Notes: generated by a model not told the origin, from the letters alone. 32,318 bases of DNA from an uncultured Granulosicoccaceae bacterium (GCA_937922015.1 CAKZVB010000198.1:1-32318), one strand, 5' to 3'; counted from the first letter of the stretch, positions 1 to 9,124 are shown. A program made the numbers and translations.

Positions 1-343
1 GCGACGGCAAGTGTTTTCGGGCTGCAGTGATAACGCTTTGTTTTACACTGCCGGCGTCAGTAATGATGGCTTTTGCAGAGACCGTTTTAGCAAGTTCGCT
101 GAACAACGCATCATTGGCACCGACCGGGGTGGCCAGAAAAACCACATCACTGCCGGCTACTGCATCTTTCAAAGACGTGCTGTAACGATCAATGATGCCG
201 AGCTCACAAGCGCGATTCAGAGATTCCTCCTGCCTGCCAAAACCCACAAATTGCGCGTCAACACCGGCGGCGCGCAACGCCAGTGCAAACGACCCGCCAA
301 TCAATCCCACCCCGATAATAGTAATTTGATCAGCCACAACCAC
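1..343 (-). CDS. tyrA: Prephenate dehydrogenase, N-terminal part (cut by window edge)
   Basis: Seen: reverse-strand frame open from GTG at 343 to the left edge, about 114 residues, starting VVADQITIIGVGLIGGSF. This is the N-terminal NAD(P)-binding Rossmann motif of prephenate dehydrogenase, followed by the strand ending in FLATPVGAN and the DAGSVK segment typical of TyrA. Known role: oxidative decarboxylation of prephenate to 4-hydroxyphenylpyruvate in tyrosine synthesis, in the cytoplasm. An in-frame stop lies at 359-361, so the start must be GTG 343 or GTG 337; neither has a good ribosome binding site. It lies downstream of serA on the same strand, after a 361-bp gap, so it may have its own promoter. 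In many gammaproteobacteria tyrA lies in this gyrA-serC neighbourhood and is followed by or fused to aroA; that part is outside the window. The assignment is firm, the exact start is not. Confidence 0.9.
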   Translation of the reverse strand, partial: MVVADQITIIGVGLIGGSFALALRAAGVDAQFVGFGRQEESLNRACELGIIDRYSTSLKDAVAGSDVVFLATPVGANDALFSELAKTVSAKAIITDAGSVKQSVITAARKHLPS

Positions 344-704
344 ACACCAGGCTGGTATCTATTGCCGTACACGCTTGCGGGGCGATGGTGGTTAGTGCAT
401 TTTTAAACATAGTCTTCTTTTGAACTGCGAACACCAATGTGCACTTAGGTGACATCAGTTAGTCAGGGAGGCCATGACCATAATGCCAGTGTTCGGCAGC
501 ACGGGCAATTGCCACCAGCAGTCCGTCCGGGAACACAGCACTTTAGCTGTGGATCATTTATTCCCGTACATAATCCGGCACCACTTTGATGAGCTAGTGG
601 GCTGTGGTGGCTGTGGCGGCTGTGGCGAAGATAAAGTGTTACCGAACTTTCCAAACAGCCCACAGGCCAGGTCGCATCACCAGAGTGTTAAACGCCGTGA
701 ATTG
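344..704. other. Non-coding gap between serA and tyrA
   Basis: All three reverse frames hit early stops, and none of the short translations resembles pheA or hisC, which often sit here in relatives. Seen inside: a 9-bp triple tandem repeat (600-626) and a 9-bp inverted repeat (597-605 with 655-663) that would fold in the serA 3' transcript. No T-tract follows the stem, so it is not a textbook intrinsic terminator. A tyrA promoter could lie here but I see no convincing -35/-10 pair. Confidence 0.6.
597..663. repeat. Triple 9-bp tandem repeat inside a long-loop inverted repeat
   Basis: GGCTGTGGT, GGCTGTGGC and GGCTGTGGC lie end to end at 600-626. The arm GTGGGCTGT (597-605) is exactly complementary to ACAGCCCAC (655-663), so on the serA transcript side a 9-bp stem with a roughly 49-nt loop can form just after the serA stop. 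Any of the three repeat units could pair in part with the distal arm, which gives alternative foldings. Confidence 0.6.
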
Positions 705-1871
705 CTATATCTGACGCGCTTTCAACAATCCGTCTATGTCTCTGATGGCCGCCATGGTGGCCTCGTCAACTGCGGCTTCGGTATCGATAAGCGTACAAGC
801 CACATCTGCGCGCGATTCATTGATCATGTGCAGTATGTTGATTGATGACTGTCCCAGCTGATGTGAAATCTGGCCTACCATGTCCGGAACGTTCTTATGT
901 ATCAGCGCCAACCGGAAATCGCTCTTGCGGCTTAGCTCGACAGGGGGAAAATTCACGGAATTTTTAATGACACCATGCTCAAGAAATTCACGCAGCTGAT
1001 CGGCAACCATGACAGCACAATTTTCTTCCGCCTCGGCTGTGGATGCACCCAGATGCGGAAGGCAAACAGCGTTCTCATGCGCAATATTTTCTGTAGTCGG
1101 GAAATCACAAATGTAGTTTTTCACTTTGCCGCTGTTCAATGCCTCCAGCAGCGCCGGCTCATCCACCACCCCGGCACGGGCAAAATTCAAAATCACTACG
1201 CCGTCTTTCATGGTCTGAAGGCGCTGTGCGTTAATCATGTGGCGGGTAGCATCGATCAACGGCACGTGGACCGTTAGAAAATCGCACCTGGCCAGCACTT
1301 CATCAACGCTGTTGGCCTTGCTAACCGTGGCACTTAGCTTCCAGGCGTTTTCAACAGTGATTGCCGGATCATAGCCAATGACTTTCATCCCCAGACTGGC
1401 AGCCGCACTGGCAACACCAACACCAATTGCCCCCAGACCAATGACGCCGAGCGTTTTATCGGTCAGCTCACGGCCGACAAAACGTTTTTTCCCATCTTCA
1501 ACTTCACGTTCAAGTTCATCACCGGTTGCGGTCAGTGACTGCATGTAATTGGTGGCCTTGTGCAGGTTGCGTTCGACCAGAAACATACTGCCGAGCACCA
1601 GCTCTTTTACGGCGTTGGCGTTCGCACCGGGCGCATTAAAAACCGGAACCCCCAACTGTGTTAATCGATCAACCGGGATATTATTAACGCCTGCGCCGGC
1701 GCGACCGATGGCCTGCAAATTACTGCCGAATTCCATCTCATGCAGCTTCTGTGAACGCAGCATGATGGCATCGGGGTTACTGATTTCTGAACCCAGTTCG
1801 TAGAGGTCGGTGGGAAACCGGTCAAGGCCTTTTGAGGAAAGGTTATTGATCTTTTGAATTTTATAGGTCAC
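705..1871 (-). CDS. serA: D-3-phosphoglycerate dehydrogenase
   Basis: 388 residues, GTG start with a GGA-type ribosome binding site about 7 nt upstream. Known role: NAD-dependent oxidation of 3-phosphoglycerate to 3-phosphohydroxypyruvate, the first step of serine synthesis. Seen: the D-isomer 2-hydroxyacid dehydrogenase fold with the NAD-binding GLGAIG (G145, G147, G150), the active-site Arg in NFARAGVVDE (R232) and the catalytic His in PHLGAST (H273). A short C-terminal ACT-like domain runs from about residue 318 to the end and may bind serine for feedback control. This is the compact form, without the extra domain of long type I enzymes. It follows serC (the next pathway step) by 166 bp on the same strand, so the two form a serine-synthesis pair downstream of gyrA. 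High confidence from motifs and context. Confidence 0.95.
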   Translation of the reverse strand: MTYKIQKINNLSSKGLDRFPTDLYELGSEISNPDAIMLRSQKLHEMEFGSNLQAIGRAGAGVNNIPVDRLTQLGVPVFNAPGANANAVKELVLGSMFLVERNLHKATNYMQSLTATGDELEREVEDGKKRFVGRELTDKTLGVIGLGAIGVGVASAAASLGMKVIGYDPAITVENAWKLSATVSKANSVDEVLARCDFLTVHVPLIDATRHMINAQRLQTMKDGVVILNFARAGVVDEPALLEALNSGKVKNYICDFPTTENIAHENAVCLPHLGASTAEAEENCAVMVADQLREFLEHGVIKNSVNFPPVELSRKSDFRLALIHKNVPDMVGQISHQLGQSSINILHMINESRADVACTLIDTEAAVDEATMAAIRDIDGLLKARQI

Positions 1872-1975
1872 TGGTTTTCCAGGGTAAATATTCAGGTAAT
1901 AGGTAAAGTGGATGGTTCATTCCGGCGACCTTTATAAGCCACCATGGTGAGGTCACTATGTATGCACTATGGATT

Positions 1976-1998
1976 AGCCGGGCCTTCAATAACCGGCT
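1976..1998. other. Small hairpin between serC and serA
   Basis: AGCCGG (1976-1981) and CCGGCT (1993-1998) are perfectly complementary with an 11-nt loop, in the 166-bp space between the serC stop and the serA start. No T-run follows on either strand, so it looks more like an mRNA processing or attenuating hairpin than a terminator. Its function is unknown. Confidence 0.3.
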
Positions 1999-2037
1999 TG
2001 CTTACAACCAACATTAACCAGCGTATTTCGCAACCGG

Positions 2038-3123
2038 TCATGCATTTGTGCGTTCGAATTCTTCCATGTATTGAATCAACGCATCGACGCCGGCTTCCGG
2101 CATCGCATTATAGATACTGGCGCGCATACCGCCGACTGAACGGTGGCCTTTCAATGTGTGCAGACCCGCCGCAGTAGCACCACTTAAGAACTCGGCATCG
2201 CGTGACCCGTCGCCGCATATGAAAGGCACGTTCATCCACGACCTGCAGTCGCGATCCACGGGGTTGGTATAATAGGCAGAGGAGTCGATCGTGTTATACA
2301 GTTTGTCAGCTTTGCGCTTATTTATTTCAGCCATCGCAGTTAATCCACCACGGCTTTTAAGCCACTGAAATACAAGACCTGCGATATACCAGCCATAGGT
2401 CGGTGGCGTATTAAACATAGAGCCGGCGTCCATTTGCTTCTGATAGTTAAAGGCATCAGGGGTCGCGGCACTGGCATTGCCAATCAATGACTTTCTGACT
2501 ATAACCACAGTCAGACCCGATGGACCGATATTTTTCTGAGCGCCGGCATAGATGACACCGAACTTACTAATATCTACAGGTCGTGACAGTATTGTCGAAG
2601 ACATATCCGCCACCAGTGGCACATCGCCGCTGTCAGGTACGTAGCTAAACTCTACACCACCTATTGTCTCATTGGGAGTGTAATGCAAATACGCGGCATC
2701 AGCGCTGGTCGTCCACTCTGACTGCGCAGGGATAGCGTTAAAGCCGCTGCTCTCGCCGCTGGCAACCACGTTCACCTGCGCATAGTTTTGCGCTTCGCCA
2801 ATCGCCTTTTTTGACCATTGACCGGTGTGCACGTAGTCGACGCTGGATTTTCCATCCAGCAGATTCATAGGGATCAAACCGAACTGACCACTGGCACCAC
2901 CCTGCAAAAACAGCACGGCATAGTCGTCCGGAACCTGCAGCAGATCACGCAAGTCCTGTTCGGCCTGCTCTGCTATTGAGACAAACTCTTTGCTGCGGTG
3001 ACTTAACTCCATGACGCCGGCGCCACTGCCGTGCCAGTTGGTCATTTCCTCAGCTGCCTGAGACAGCACTTCTTCAGGAAGCGCGGCAGGTCCTGCACTA
3101 AAGTTGTAAACACGACTAGACAC
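2038..3123 (-). CDS. serC: Phosphoserine aminotransferase
   Basis: Known role: PLP-dependent transamination of 3-phosphohydroxypyruvate to phosphoserine, and of the equivalent intermediate in pyridoxal phosphate synthesis. Seen: N-terminal NFSAGPAALP, the Schiff-base lysine in GAQKNIGPSG (about K197), the TPNETIGG segment and C-terminal GGMRASIYNA, giving 361 residues, normal for the family. The frame is open four codons further to GTG 3135. I prefer GTG 3123 because it gives MSSRVYNFSAGP, matching the N-terminus of Pseudomonas SerC; GGAG lies 11 nt upstream. It follows gyrA by 80 bp on the same strand, an arrangement common in gammaproteobacteria, and precedes serA, so two serine-pathway steps are adjacent. 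A possible own promoter (TATAAT at 3165-3160) lies in the gyrA-serC gap. Confidence 0.95.
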   Translation of the reverse strand: MSSRVYNFSAGPAALPEEVLSQAAEEMTNWHGSGAGVMELSHRSKEFVSIAEQAEQDLRDLLQVPDDYAVLFLQGGASGQFGLIPMNLLDGKSSVDYVHTGQWSKKAIGEAQNYAQVNVVASGESSGFNAIPAQSEWTTSADAAYLHYTPNETIGGVEFSYVPDSGDVPLVADMSSTILSRPVDISKFGVIYAGAQKNIGPSGLTVVIVRKSLIGNASAATPDAFNYQKQMDAGSMFNTPPTYGWYIAGLVFQWLKSRGGLTAMAEINKRKADKLYNTIDSSAYYTNPVDRDCRSWMNVPFICGDGSRDAEFLSGATAAGLHTLKGHRSVGGMRASIYNAMPEAGVDALIQYMEEFERTNA

Positions 3124-3141
3124 GTGGTACACCACTCCGAT

Positions 3142-3170
3142 TTATAAATCAAATAGACAATTATAAATCA
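3142..3170 (-). promoter_or_regulatory. Possible serC promoter region with a 10-bp direct repeat
   Basis: The gap between gyrA and serC holds two copies of TTATAAATCA (3142-3151 and 3161-3170). On the reverse strand the distal copy contains a perfect TATAAT (3165-3160), about 37 nt before the serC GTG. The matching -35 (about 3183-3189) is poor, so this is a weak prediction of internal transcription that adds to gyrA read-through. Confidence 0.35.
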
Positions 3171-3203
3171 GCTGGTCGCATTTAATAAAGCGAACTTCGC
3201 AAT

Positions 3204-5900
3204 TTAGTCTTGTGAATTTTCCTCATCAGAGGTGCCGTCTGTTTCATCATCTACTGATTCATCATCCGCATCATCTGGTGCAGAGTCATCTGACGCTGTG
3301 CTGTCTGCGGTCTCATCAGACGCCGGGCTTGTTGATTCGGCTGCATCGTCATCATCACCGTCGATATCCTTGTCAGTGGTGGCCACTCTTTCAAGCTCGA
3401 CTAGTTTTTCTTCATCACCAATTCGGATGAGTCGAACACCCTGAGTATTTCGCCCGACAATACTGATGCCGTCAACGGCGGTACGTATAAGCGTTCCGCC
3501 ATCAGTGATCAGCATGACTTCGTCGTCGTCTTTTACCTGCACTGCACCAACCACCGGACCGTTTCGTTCAGAGGTTTTAATGTCGATCACCCCTTTGCCA
3601 CCACGCTTCTTGCGCGGGTAATCATCAGATGCGGTGCGTTTTCCGTAGCCCTTGACGGTTGCAGTGAGGATATCGCCTTCATCATCTACCACAATAAGAG
3701 AAACCAGAGTGTCTTCAACGTCCATGCGCATACCGCGAACACCGGCAGCACCACGGCCCATCTTACGTACATCGCTTTCAAGGAAACGCATCGTTCGACC
3801 ATTGCTGGAGGTGAGCATTATATCTCTGTTGCCATCAGTCAGGGCTACATTGATTAGCTCATCGTCAACACGCAGATCAATCGCGATAATACCGTTTGCA
3901 CGTGGTCTTGAAAAATCAGCAAGTGCCGTCTTTTTCACTACACCATTTTTAGTCGCAAAGAATATAAATTGATCTTCTGAGTATTCCCGCACCGTTAACA
4001 CCGCGCTTACACGTTCGTTCTCAACCAACGGCAACAGGTTGACAATGGGTCGTCCGCGGGCACCACGACTTGCAACCGGCAGCTCATAGACGCGTTTCCA
4101 GTAGACTTTACCGACACTGGTAAAAAACAGTACGGTGTCGTGCATGCTGGCGACAAACAACTTTTCGATGAAATCTTCATCTTTCATCGAGGTGGCCGAT
4201 TTACCCTTGCCACCACGACGCTGGGCAGAGTAGTCGGACAACGGCTGCGCTTTGGCATAGCCTGCATGGGATAAGGTAACGACCACGTCTTCGTCGGAGA
4301 TCAGGTCTTCGACCGTCATCTCTGAATAGTCGATCATGATCTGCGTACGGCGGTCGTCGTTGTACTGTTCCTGTATTTCTTCCAGCTCGGTGCGAATCAC
4401 CGCACGCAATCGATCCGGACTTTCCAGGATTTCCAGCAAGCCAGTAATTTTTTCCAGTATTTCGCGGTATTCATCGATAATTTTGTCTTGCTCAAGCCCG
4501 GTGAGCTTTTGCAAACGCATATCGAGAATTGCCTGCGCCTGGGTGGCCGAGAGATGATAGCCGTCTTCCAGCAAACCGAACTCTTCGCCTAGTTCTTCAG
4601 GCTTTGATGCATCGGCACCGGCACGCTCCAGCATTTCAACAACACTGCCGGGCATCCACACGCCGGAGATCAAACCTTCTTTTGCCGCCGGTGGATTTGG
4701 TGCGGACTTTATCAGCTGAATAATGGGATCAATATTCGCCAGCGCCACCGCCAGACCTTCAAGGATATGGGCGCGATCACGCGCTTTGCGCAGATCAAAA
4801 AGCGTGCGACGGGTAACTACTTCCCGACGATGCCTGATAAATGCGTTTAGAATTTCCTTCAACGTTAACAGGCGCGGCTGACCGTCAATCAGCGCCACCA
4901 TGTTGATACCAAAAACCGTCTGCAGCTGGGTTTGCTTGTAGAGCTGATTTAACAGTACATCACCAGGCTCGCCACGCCGCAGCTCTATCACCATCCGCAT
5001 GCCGTCTTTGTCTGACTCGTCGCGCAGCTCGGTGATGCCTTCTACTTTTTTGTCTTTGACCAGCTCGGCTATTTTTTCCAGCAACCGGGCTTTGTTTACC
5101 TGGTAGGGCAACTCGGTGACGATAATGGTGTCTTTACCGGTTTTTTCATTGTGTTCAACGCTGGCTTTGGCACGCACATGAACGCGACCACGTCCGGTTT
5201 CGTAAGCTTCGCGAATACCGCGGGCACCATTGATAATGCCGTAGGTCGGAAAATCAGGCCCCGGGATGTGCTCCATCAATTCTGGTAATTCGATGTCAGG
5301 ATTGTCAAGCATTGCCAGAGTGCCGCCAATGATCTCGCCCAGGTTGTGAGGCGGAATATTGGTCGCCATGCCCACCGCAATACCAGACGATCCGTTGATC
5401 AGCAGGTTGGGGATGCGCGCAGGAAAAACCGCGGGTTCTGACTCTGAGCCGTCGTAGTTGGCAACGAAATCTACGGTTTCTTTGTCGAGATCTGCCAGTA
5501 GCTCATGGGCGATTCGAGCCATACGGACTTCGGTATACCGCATTGCCGCCGGGGAGTCACCGTCGATGGAACCGAAGTTACCCTGACCGTCAACCAGCAT
5601 GTAGCGCATCGAAAAATATTGCGCCATTCGAACAATGGTGTCGTACACCGCTGTGTCGCCGTGTGGATGGTATTTACCAATCACATCACCGACTACACGC
5701 GCTGATTTTTTATACGATTTGTTCCAGTCATTGCCAAGTTCACTCATGGCGTACAGCACGCGACGATGCACCGGCTTCAGGCCGTCCCTGACATCTGGCA
5801 GGGCACGCCCTACAATCACGCTCATTGCGTAATCGAGATAAGACTGGCGCATCTCGTCTTCGAGATTTACCGGAATAATTTCCTTAGCAAAATCAGACAT
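3204..5900 (-). CDS. gyrA: DNA gyrase subunit A
   Basis: 898 residues. Known role: the breakage-reunion subunit of gyrase, which introduces negative supercoils together with GyrB. Seen: the N-terminal winged-helix and tower core with [17 protein letters not shown] around the quinolone-resistance region, the active-site Tyr in AMRYTE (Y122), and the GyrA box QRRGGKG (560-566) opening the C-terminal DNA-wrapping beta-pinwheel, which marks it as GyrA rather than ParC. The position equal to E. coli Ser83 is Thr, as in Pseudomonas, and Asp87 is kept, so there is no obvious resistance change at 87. The last 56 residues (843-898) are a very acidic, low-complexity D/E/S/T tail, longer than in E. coli. 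ATG 5900 is preceded by a weak GAG; an extended -10 promoter lies at 5969-5961. First gene of the gyrA-serC-serA run. Confidence 0.98.
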   Translation of the reverse strand: MSDFAKEIIPVNLEDEMRQSYLDYAMSVIVGRALPDVRDGLKPVHRRVLYAMSELGNDWNKSYKKSARVVGDVIGKYHPHGDTAVYDTIVRMAQYFSMRYMLVDGQGNFGSIDGDSPAAMRYTEVRMARIAHELLADLDKETVDFVANYDGSESEPAVFPARIPNLLINGSSGIAVGMATNIPPHNLGEIIGGTLAMLDNPDIELPELMEHIPGPDFPTYGIINGARGIREAYETGRGRVHVRAKASVEHNEKTGKDTIIVTELPYQVNKARLLEKIAELVKDKKVEGITELRDESDKDGMRMVIELRRGEPGDVLLNQLYKQTQLQTVFGINMVALIDGQPRLLTLKEILNAFIRHRREVVTRRTLFDLRKARDRAHILEGLAVALANIDPIIQLIKSAPNPPAAKEGLISGVWMPGSVVEMLERAGADASKPEELGEEFGLLEDGYHLSATQAQAILDMRLQKLTGLEQDKIIDEYREILEKITGLLEILESPDRLRAVIRTELEEIQEQYNDDRRTQIMIDYSEMTVEDLISDEDVVVTLSHAGYAKAQPLSDYSAQRRGGKGKSATSMKDEDFIEKLFVASMHDTVLFFTSVGKVYWKRVYELPVASRGARGRPIVNLLPLVENERVSAVLTVREYSEDQFIFFATKNGVVKKTALADFSRPRANGIIAIDLRVDDELINVALTDGNRDIMLTSSNGRTMRFLESDVRKMGRGAAGVRGMRMDVEDTLVSLIVVDDEGDILTATVKGYGKRTASDDYPRKKRGGKGVIDIKTSERNGPVVGAVQVKDDDEVMLITDGGTLIRTAVDGISIVGRNTQGVRLIRIGDEEKLVELERVATTDKDIDGDDDDAAESTSPASDETADSTASDDSAPDDADDESVDDETDGTSDEENSQD

Positions 5901-5960
5901 TTTTACTCAAGGTAAGGCCTAGACAAAAAAAACAGGGGAGGAGGCTAAAACTAGCTGGGC

Positions 5961-5969
5961 ATTGTACCA
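5961..5969 (-). promoter_or_regulatory. Candidate gyrA promoter (extended -10)
   Basis: On the reverse strand TGGTACAAT (5969-5961) fits an extended -10 element (TGn plus TACAAT) about 60 nt before the gyrA ATG. The -35 at the usual distance is weak, as expected for extended -10 promoters. The 242-bp gyrA/mtaD divergent gap holds no convincing forward promoter pair for mtaD. Confidence 0.4.
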
Positions 5970-6142
5970 TAATGCGTCCACTATCGCACTTTTTATGCGT
6001 CGCGTTCAGCCTGCAATCGCGGCCCCGCCAGACCCTTTGTTCGCAGGGGTAAATTTGCCAGTGGCAGAGCGCCGAAAACAGGCATTAAACACTGTCATTC
6101 GAGGCGTTGCTAAGACAGAACCTGGCAAGGTATGGTGTGCGC

Positions 6143-7462
6143 ATGAACAACAAGCCATTTGCCATACATCCCCGATGGATAATCTGCGCGGACAATGCCG
6201 ACCGGATTCTTGAACACCATGCGGTAATCGTCGAACATTCAGAAATCACCGCCATTGTTCCGTGGCCAGAGGGGGCGGATCGCTACAGCGGTATCGACGT
6301 TGTTGAACTGCCCGAACAGGCACTGATTCCCGGTCTGATCAACGCACACACCCACCTGGCGATGAATCTTCTGCGCGGGTTTGCCGACGATCTGCCACTG
6401 ATGACCTGGCTGCAGGAGCACATCTGGCCCGCTGAGAACCGGTTTGTTAACCCCGAATTTGTCGCCGACGGCACACGCCTGGCGATCGCTGAAAGCCTGC
6501 GCGGCGGCGTCACCTGCTGCAACGACATGTATTTTTTTCCAAACGTGGTGGCCGATGTTGCGGCACAGATGCAAATCCGTGCGAGCATAGGGCTGATTAC
6601 ACTTGACTTCCCGACTGCCTGGGCAACAGATGCCGACGACTATCTGGCTAAAAGCATTGAGCTGCACCAGCAACTTCAGCACAACCCCCTGCTCACCACC
6701 ATGCTGGCCCCGCACGCCCCTTACACTGTGTCGGCGGAGCCACTCCGCAAAATTGCAGCGCTACGCGATCAACACGGTATAGGTGTACACATGCACGTCC
6801 ACGAAACCGCTACTGAAGTGGCCGATTTCCAGAACACTCACAACATGCGACCGCTTGCCGCGCTGGCGCAACACGGCCTGCTTACCAATCAACTTGCGGC
6901 CGTTCACATGACTCAGCTGACTGACAAAGAAATCGAAAACGCAGCGGCACAACACATAAACGTTCTTCACTGTCCGGAATCAAATCTGAAACTTGCCAGC
7001 GGTGTTGCGCCGGTTGCTAAAATGATGGCTGCCGGTATCAATGTGGCAATCGGTACCGACGGTGCGGCATCAAATAACGACCTTGATATGATTGGCGAGA
7101 TGCGCACAGCAGCGCTATCCGGCAAATGCGCCGCCGCAGACGCCGCTGCCCTGCCCGCCACAGAGGTACTGAGAATGGCTACCATTAATGGCGCAAAAGC
7201 GCTGGGTATTGCCGACCGCACAGGCTCTATTGAAACCGGTAAACAGGCAGACCTCACCGCGATAGATTTTAACAAACCGGAATTACAGCCCGTGTTTAAC
7301 CCCTTGTCACACATTGTCTACAGCGCCAATCGCGGCGACGTCAGCAATGTCTGGGTGGCAGGCACACAACTGTTGAGCAAAGGCAAGCTAACCATGATCA
7401 ATGAAACAGATCTGATCGCCAATGCACAACAATGGGCACAACGAATCAGCACTGGCGAGTAG
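6143..7462 (+). CDS. mtaD: 5'-methylthioadenosine / S-adenosylhomocysteine deaminase
   Basis: 439 residues from ATG 6143. The frame is open 12 codons upstream, but family members start near NKPFAIHPRWIICAD. Known role: zinc amidohydrolase (TrzA/AtzA family) that deaminates methylthioadenosine, and often S-adenosylhomocysteine, to the inosine form in methionine and purine salvage. Seen: metal ligands NAHTHLAMN (H69, H71), GVHMHVHETATE (H216-E221), HCPESNLKLASG and the late GTDGAASNNDLDM with its metal-binding Asp. The order mtaD-ubiG-HAD phosphatase divergent from gyrA resembles Pseudomonas (PA3170-PA3172), but mtnA, which sits between gyrA and mtaD there, is absent here. ubiG follows after 40 bp. 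An alternative is a guanine or other purine deaminase, but context favours MTA deaminase. Confidence 0.88.
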   Translation: MNNKPFAIHPRWIICADNADRILEHHAVIVEHSEITAIVPWPEGADRYSGIDVVELPEQALIPGLINAHTHLAMNLLRGFADDLPLMTWLQEHIWPAENRFVNPEFVADGTRLAIAESLRGGVTCCNDMYFFPNVVADVAAQMQIRASIGLITLDFPTAWATDADDYLAKSIELHQQLQHNPLLTTMLAPHAPYTVSAEPLRKIAALRDQHGIGVHMHVHETATEVADFQNTHNMRPLAALAQHGLLTNQLAAVHMTQLTDKEIENAAAQHINVLHCPESNLKLASGVAPVAKMMAAGINVAIGTDGAASNNDLDMIGEMRTAALSGKCAAADAAALPATEVLRMATINGAKALGIADRTGSIETGKQADLTAIDFNKPELQPVFNPLSHIVYSANRGDVSNVWVAGTQLLSKGKLTMINETDLIANAQQWAQRISTGE

Positions 7463-7502
7463 CTTCAATCAATACAGACGACCTCGTCCGATCGGGAAAC
7501 AC

Positions 7503-8285
7503 ATGAACCAAGACCAAGCACAGATACAAACTAAAGATTCACAATCTTCCGCAACAGATGACAATCATCGGGCAGACAAAGCCGCAAATATTGATCAAAC
7601 AGAAATTGATAAATTCAGCGATATAGCAAGCCGCTGGTGGGATACAGAAAGCGAATTCAGACCACTGCACGAAATAAACCCGTTGCGGCTTGCCTATGTC
7701 GAAAAACACACCGACATAAAAAACAAACGCGTGCTTGACGTGGGCTGCGGTGGCGGAATTCTCAGTGAGTCGATGGCACGCGCCGGTGCACACGTAACCG
7801 GAATTGATTTATCGCAAGCAGCGTTAAGCGTTGCTGCCCTGCACGCCGCAGAAGCCTCGGTTGAGGTGGACTATCAGTGCATATCCACTGAACAATACGC
7901 ACAACACAATGCCGGTGTATTTGACGTTATTACCTGCATGGAAATGTTGGAACATGTACCGCAACCTGACGCCATAGTGCAATCGTGCAGCACACTGCTG
8001 AAACCGGGTGGGAGCGCTTTTTTCTCGACACTGAATCGCAATGGAAAGTCCTACCTCTATGCCATCGTCGGGGCCGAATATATTTTAAACCTTCTGCCAC
8101 GCGGCACGCACGAGTGGAAACGCTTTATCAAACCCTCCGAGCTTAGCCGCTGGTGCCGCCATGCTGGCTTACAAACCCGGGATTTAACCGGTATGAACTA
8201 CAATCCACTGTCAAAAACTTATGACACCAGCAAAGATATTACGGTTAACTATCTGGCCTGCACCACCAAACCCGCGAACGGTTGA
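7503..8285 (+). CDS. ubiG: Ubiquinone biosynthesis O-methyltransferase
   Basis: 260 residues from ATG 7503, with GGGA 5 nt upstream. The frame is open 27 codons further upstream, overlapping mtaD, but that part is not family-like. Known role: SAM-dependent methylation at both O-methylation steps of ubiquinone synthesis (polyprenyl-catechol and demethylubiquinol). Seen: the UbiG N-terminal signature EIDKFSDIASRWWDTESEF, SAM motif I VLDVGCGGGILSESMAR, the acidic GID end of the next strand, ITCMEMLEHVPQP, and the later SKTYDTSKDITVNY block. The first 28 or so residues are polar and Gln/Asp-rich, a mild N-terminal extension over the usual length of about 235-240. The stop overlaps the ribosome binding site of the downstream phosphatase, so the pair is probably translationally coupled. 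Confidence 0.95.
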   Translation: MNQDQAQIQTKDSQSSATDDNHRADKAANIDQTEIDKFSDIASRWWDTESEFRPLHEINPLRLAYVEKHTDIKNKRVLDVGCGGGILSESMARAGAHVTGIDLSQAALSVAALHAAEASVEVDYQCISTEQYAQHNAGVFDVITCMEMLEHVPQPDAIVQSCSTLLKPGGSAFFSTLNRNGKSYLYAIVGAEYILNLLPRGTHEWKRFIKPSELSRWCRHAGLQTRDLTGMNYNPLSKTYDTSKDITVNYLACTTKPANG

Positions 8286-8293
8286 GGCCCCCA

Positions 8294-8950
8294 TTGAAAA
8301 CACAAGCAGTCTTTTTTGATCTCGATGGCACCCTGATTGACACTGCACCTGATATGGGCGGCGCGCTCAATACCTTATTGACCGCACATGGCCGGCAGCC
8401 GGTATCTGAAACACTGTATCGCTCGCAGGTATCTCACGGAGCTATTGCACTGCTAAAACTCGGCTTCCCGGAACTTGATCCGAAAACCCAAATGACCGAT
8501 CTTCGACTTGAGTTTTTGCAAACCTATGAACGCGACATCGCCTGCGACAGCAAGCTGTTTGATGATATCGAACCCTTACTCACCGCACTGGAAGATCGCA
8601 ATCTGCCCTGGGGCATAATCACCAACAAACCCGAGTACCTGACCCTAAAACTACTTGCTGACATGAAGCTCACCGAGCGCTGCTGCAGCATCGTTGGCGC
8701 GGACACCACAACACACGCAAAACCCCACCCCGCGCCGATGCTGTTGGCCTGCAGACAAACCGGGGTTGATCCCTCACGCTGTCTTTATGTCGGCGACGCG
8801 CAACGCGACATTCACGCCGGCAACGCCGTGGGCATGAAAAGCCTGGTGGCGAGTTGGGGTTATATCAGTGACCAGCATGATGACCCGGACAGCTGGCAGG
8901 CAGACGCAATTCTGGACTCCCCCATGCACGTACTTGATCACGTCGAATAG
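8294..8950 (+). CDS. mupP: HAD-family phosphatase, MupP / phosphoglycolate phosphatase type
   Basis: 218 residues. Seen: HAD motif I FFDLDGTLIDTAPDM (nucleophile Asp in DLD), motif II IITNKP, a conserved Lys in AKPHPAP, and motif III YVGDAQRDI, with a cap helix domain between I and II. There is no ATG. Candidate starts are TTG 8282, inside the ubiG stop region, and TTG 8294, which I chose because GAGG (8284-8287) sits 6 nt before it. Known role: Gph clears 2-phosphoglycolate; the close relative MupP in pseudomonads dephosphorylates N-acetylmuramate 6-phosphate in cell-wall recycling. The mtaD-ubiG-phosphatase order is the one around mupP in Pseudomonas, so I lean to MupP. Sequence alone does not separate the two well. 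Confidence 0.8.
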   Translation: MKTQAVFFDLDGTLIDTAPDMGGALNTLLTAHGRQPVSETLYRSQVSHGAIALLKLGFPELDPKTQMTDLRLEFLQTYERDIACDSKLFDDIEPLLTALEDRNLPWGIITNKPEYLTLKLLADMKLTERCCSIVGADTTTHAKPHPAPMLLACRQTGVDPSRCLYVGDAQRDIHAGNAVGMKSLVASWGYISDQHDDPDSWQADAILDSPMHVLDHVE

Positions 8951-9124
8951 ATCGTCGAAGTTATAAACAACTACCGTTAATGGGTGTTGCAGTTATACCC
9001 CATGAAAAACAGTACAATCCACTACGCCACATATTTGGCATAACACGAACAACTACCGGTTTACCCAAGCCCATCTATACTCTGTCTGTTAATCGACTTT
9101 CACACAGTGATATAGAGGTGATCA

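Noticed and set aside
11..406. 131-residue forward open frame at the left edge
   Set aside because: It is antisense to the clear TyrA Rossmann domain and has no family resemblance.
600..626. Possible CRISPR-like repeats
   Set aside because: Units are 9 bp and directly adjacent with no spacers; a simple tandem repeat.
463..663. Reverse open frame of 66 residues in the serA-tyrA spacer
   Set aside because: Composition is not protein-like and there is no ribosome binding site; no sign of pheA or hisC fragments.
474..845. Forward open frame over the serA-tyrA spacer
   Set aside because: Its Gly-Cys-rich stretch comes from the 9-bp repeat, and its second half is antisense to serA.
3212..3444. 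Two Ser/His-rich forward frames
   Set aside because: They are shadows of the acidic GyrA tail on the other strand.
9060..9081. TTTACC and TATACT as a promoter pair for the helical-protein gene
   Set aside because: Spacing between the boxes is only 10 bp, too short for a sigma-70 promoter; only a lone -10 remains possible.
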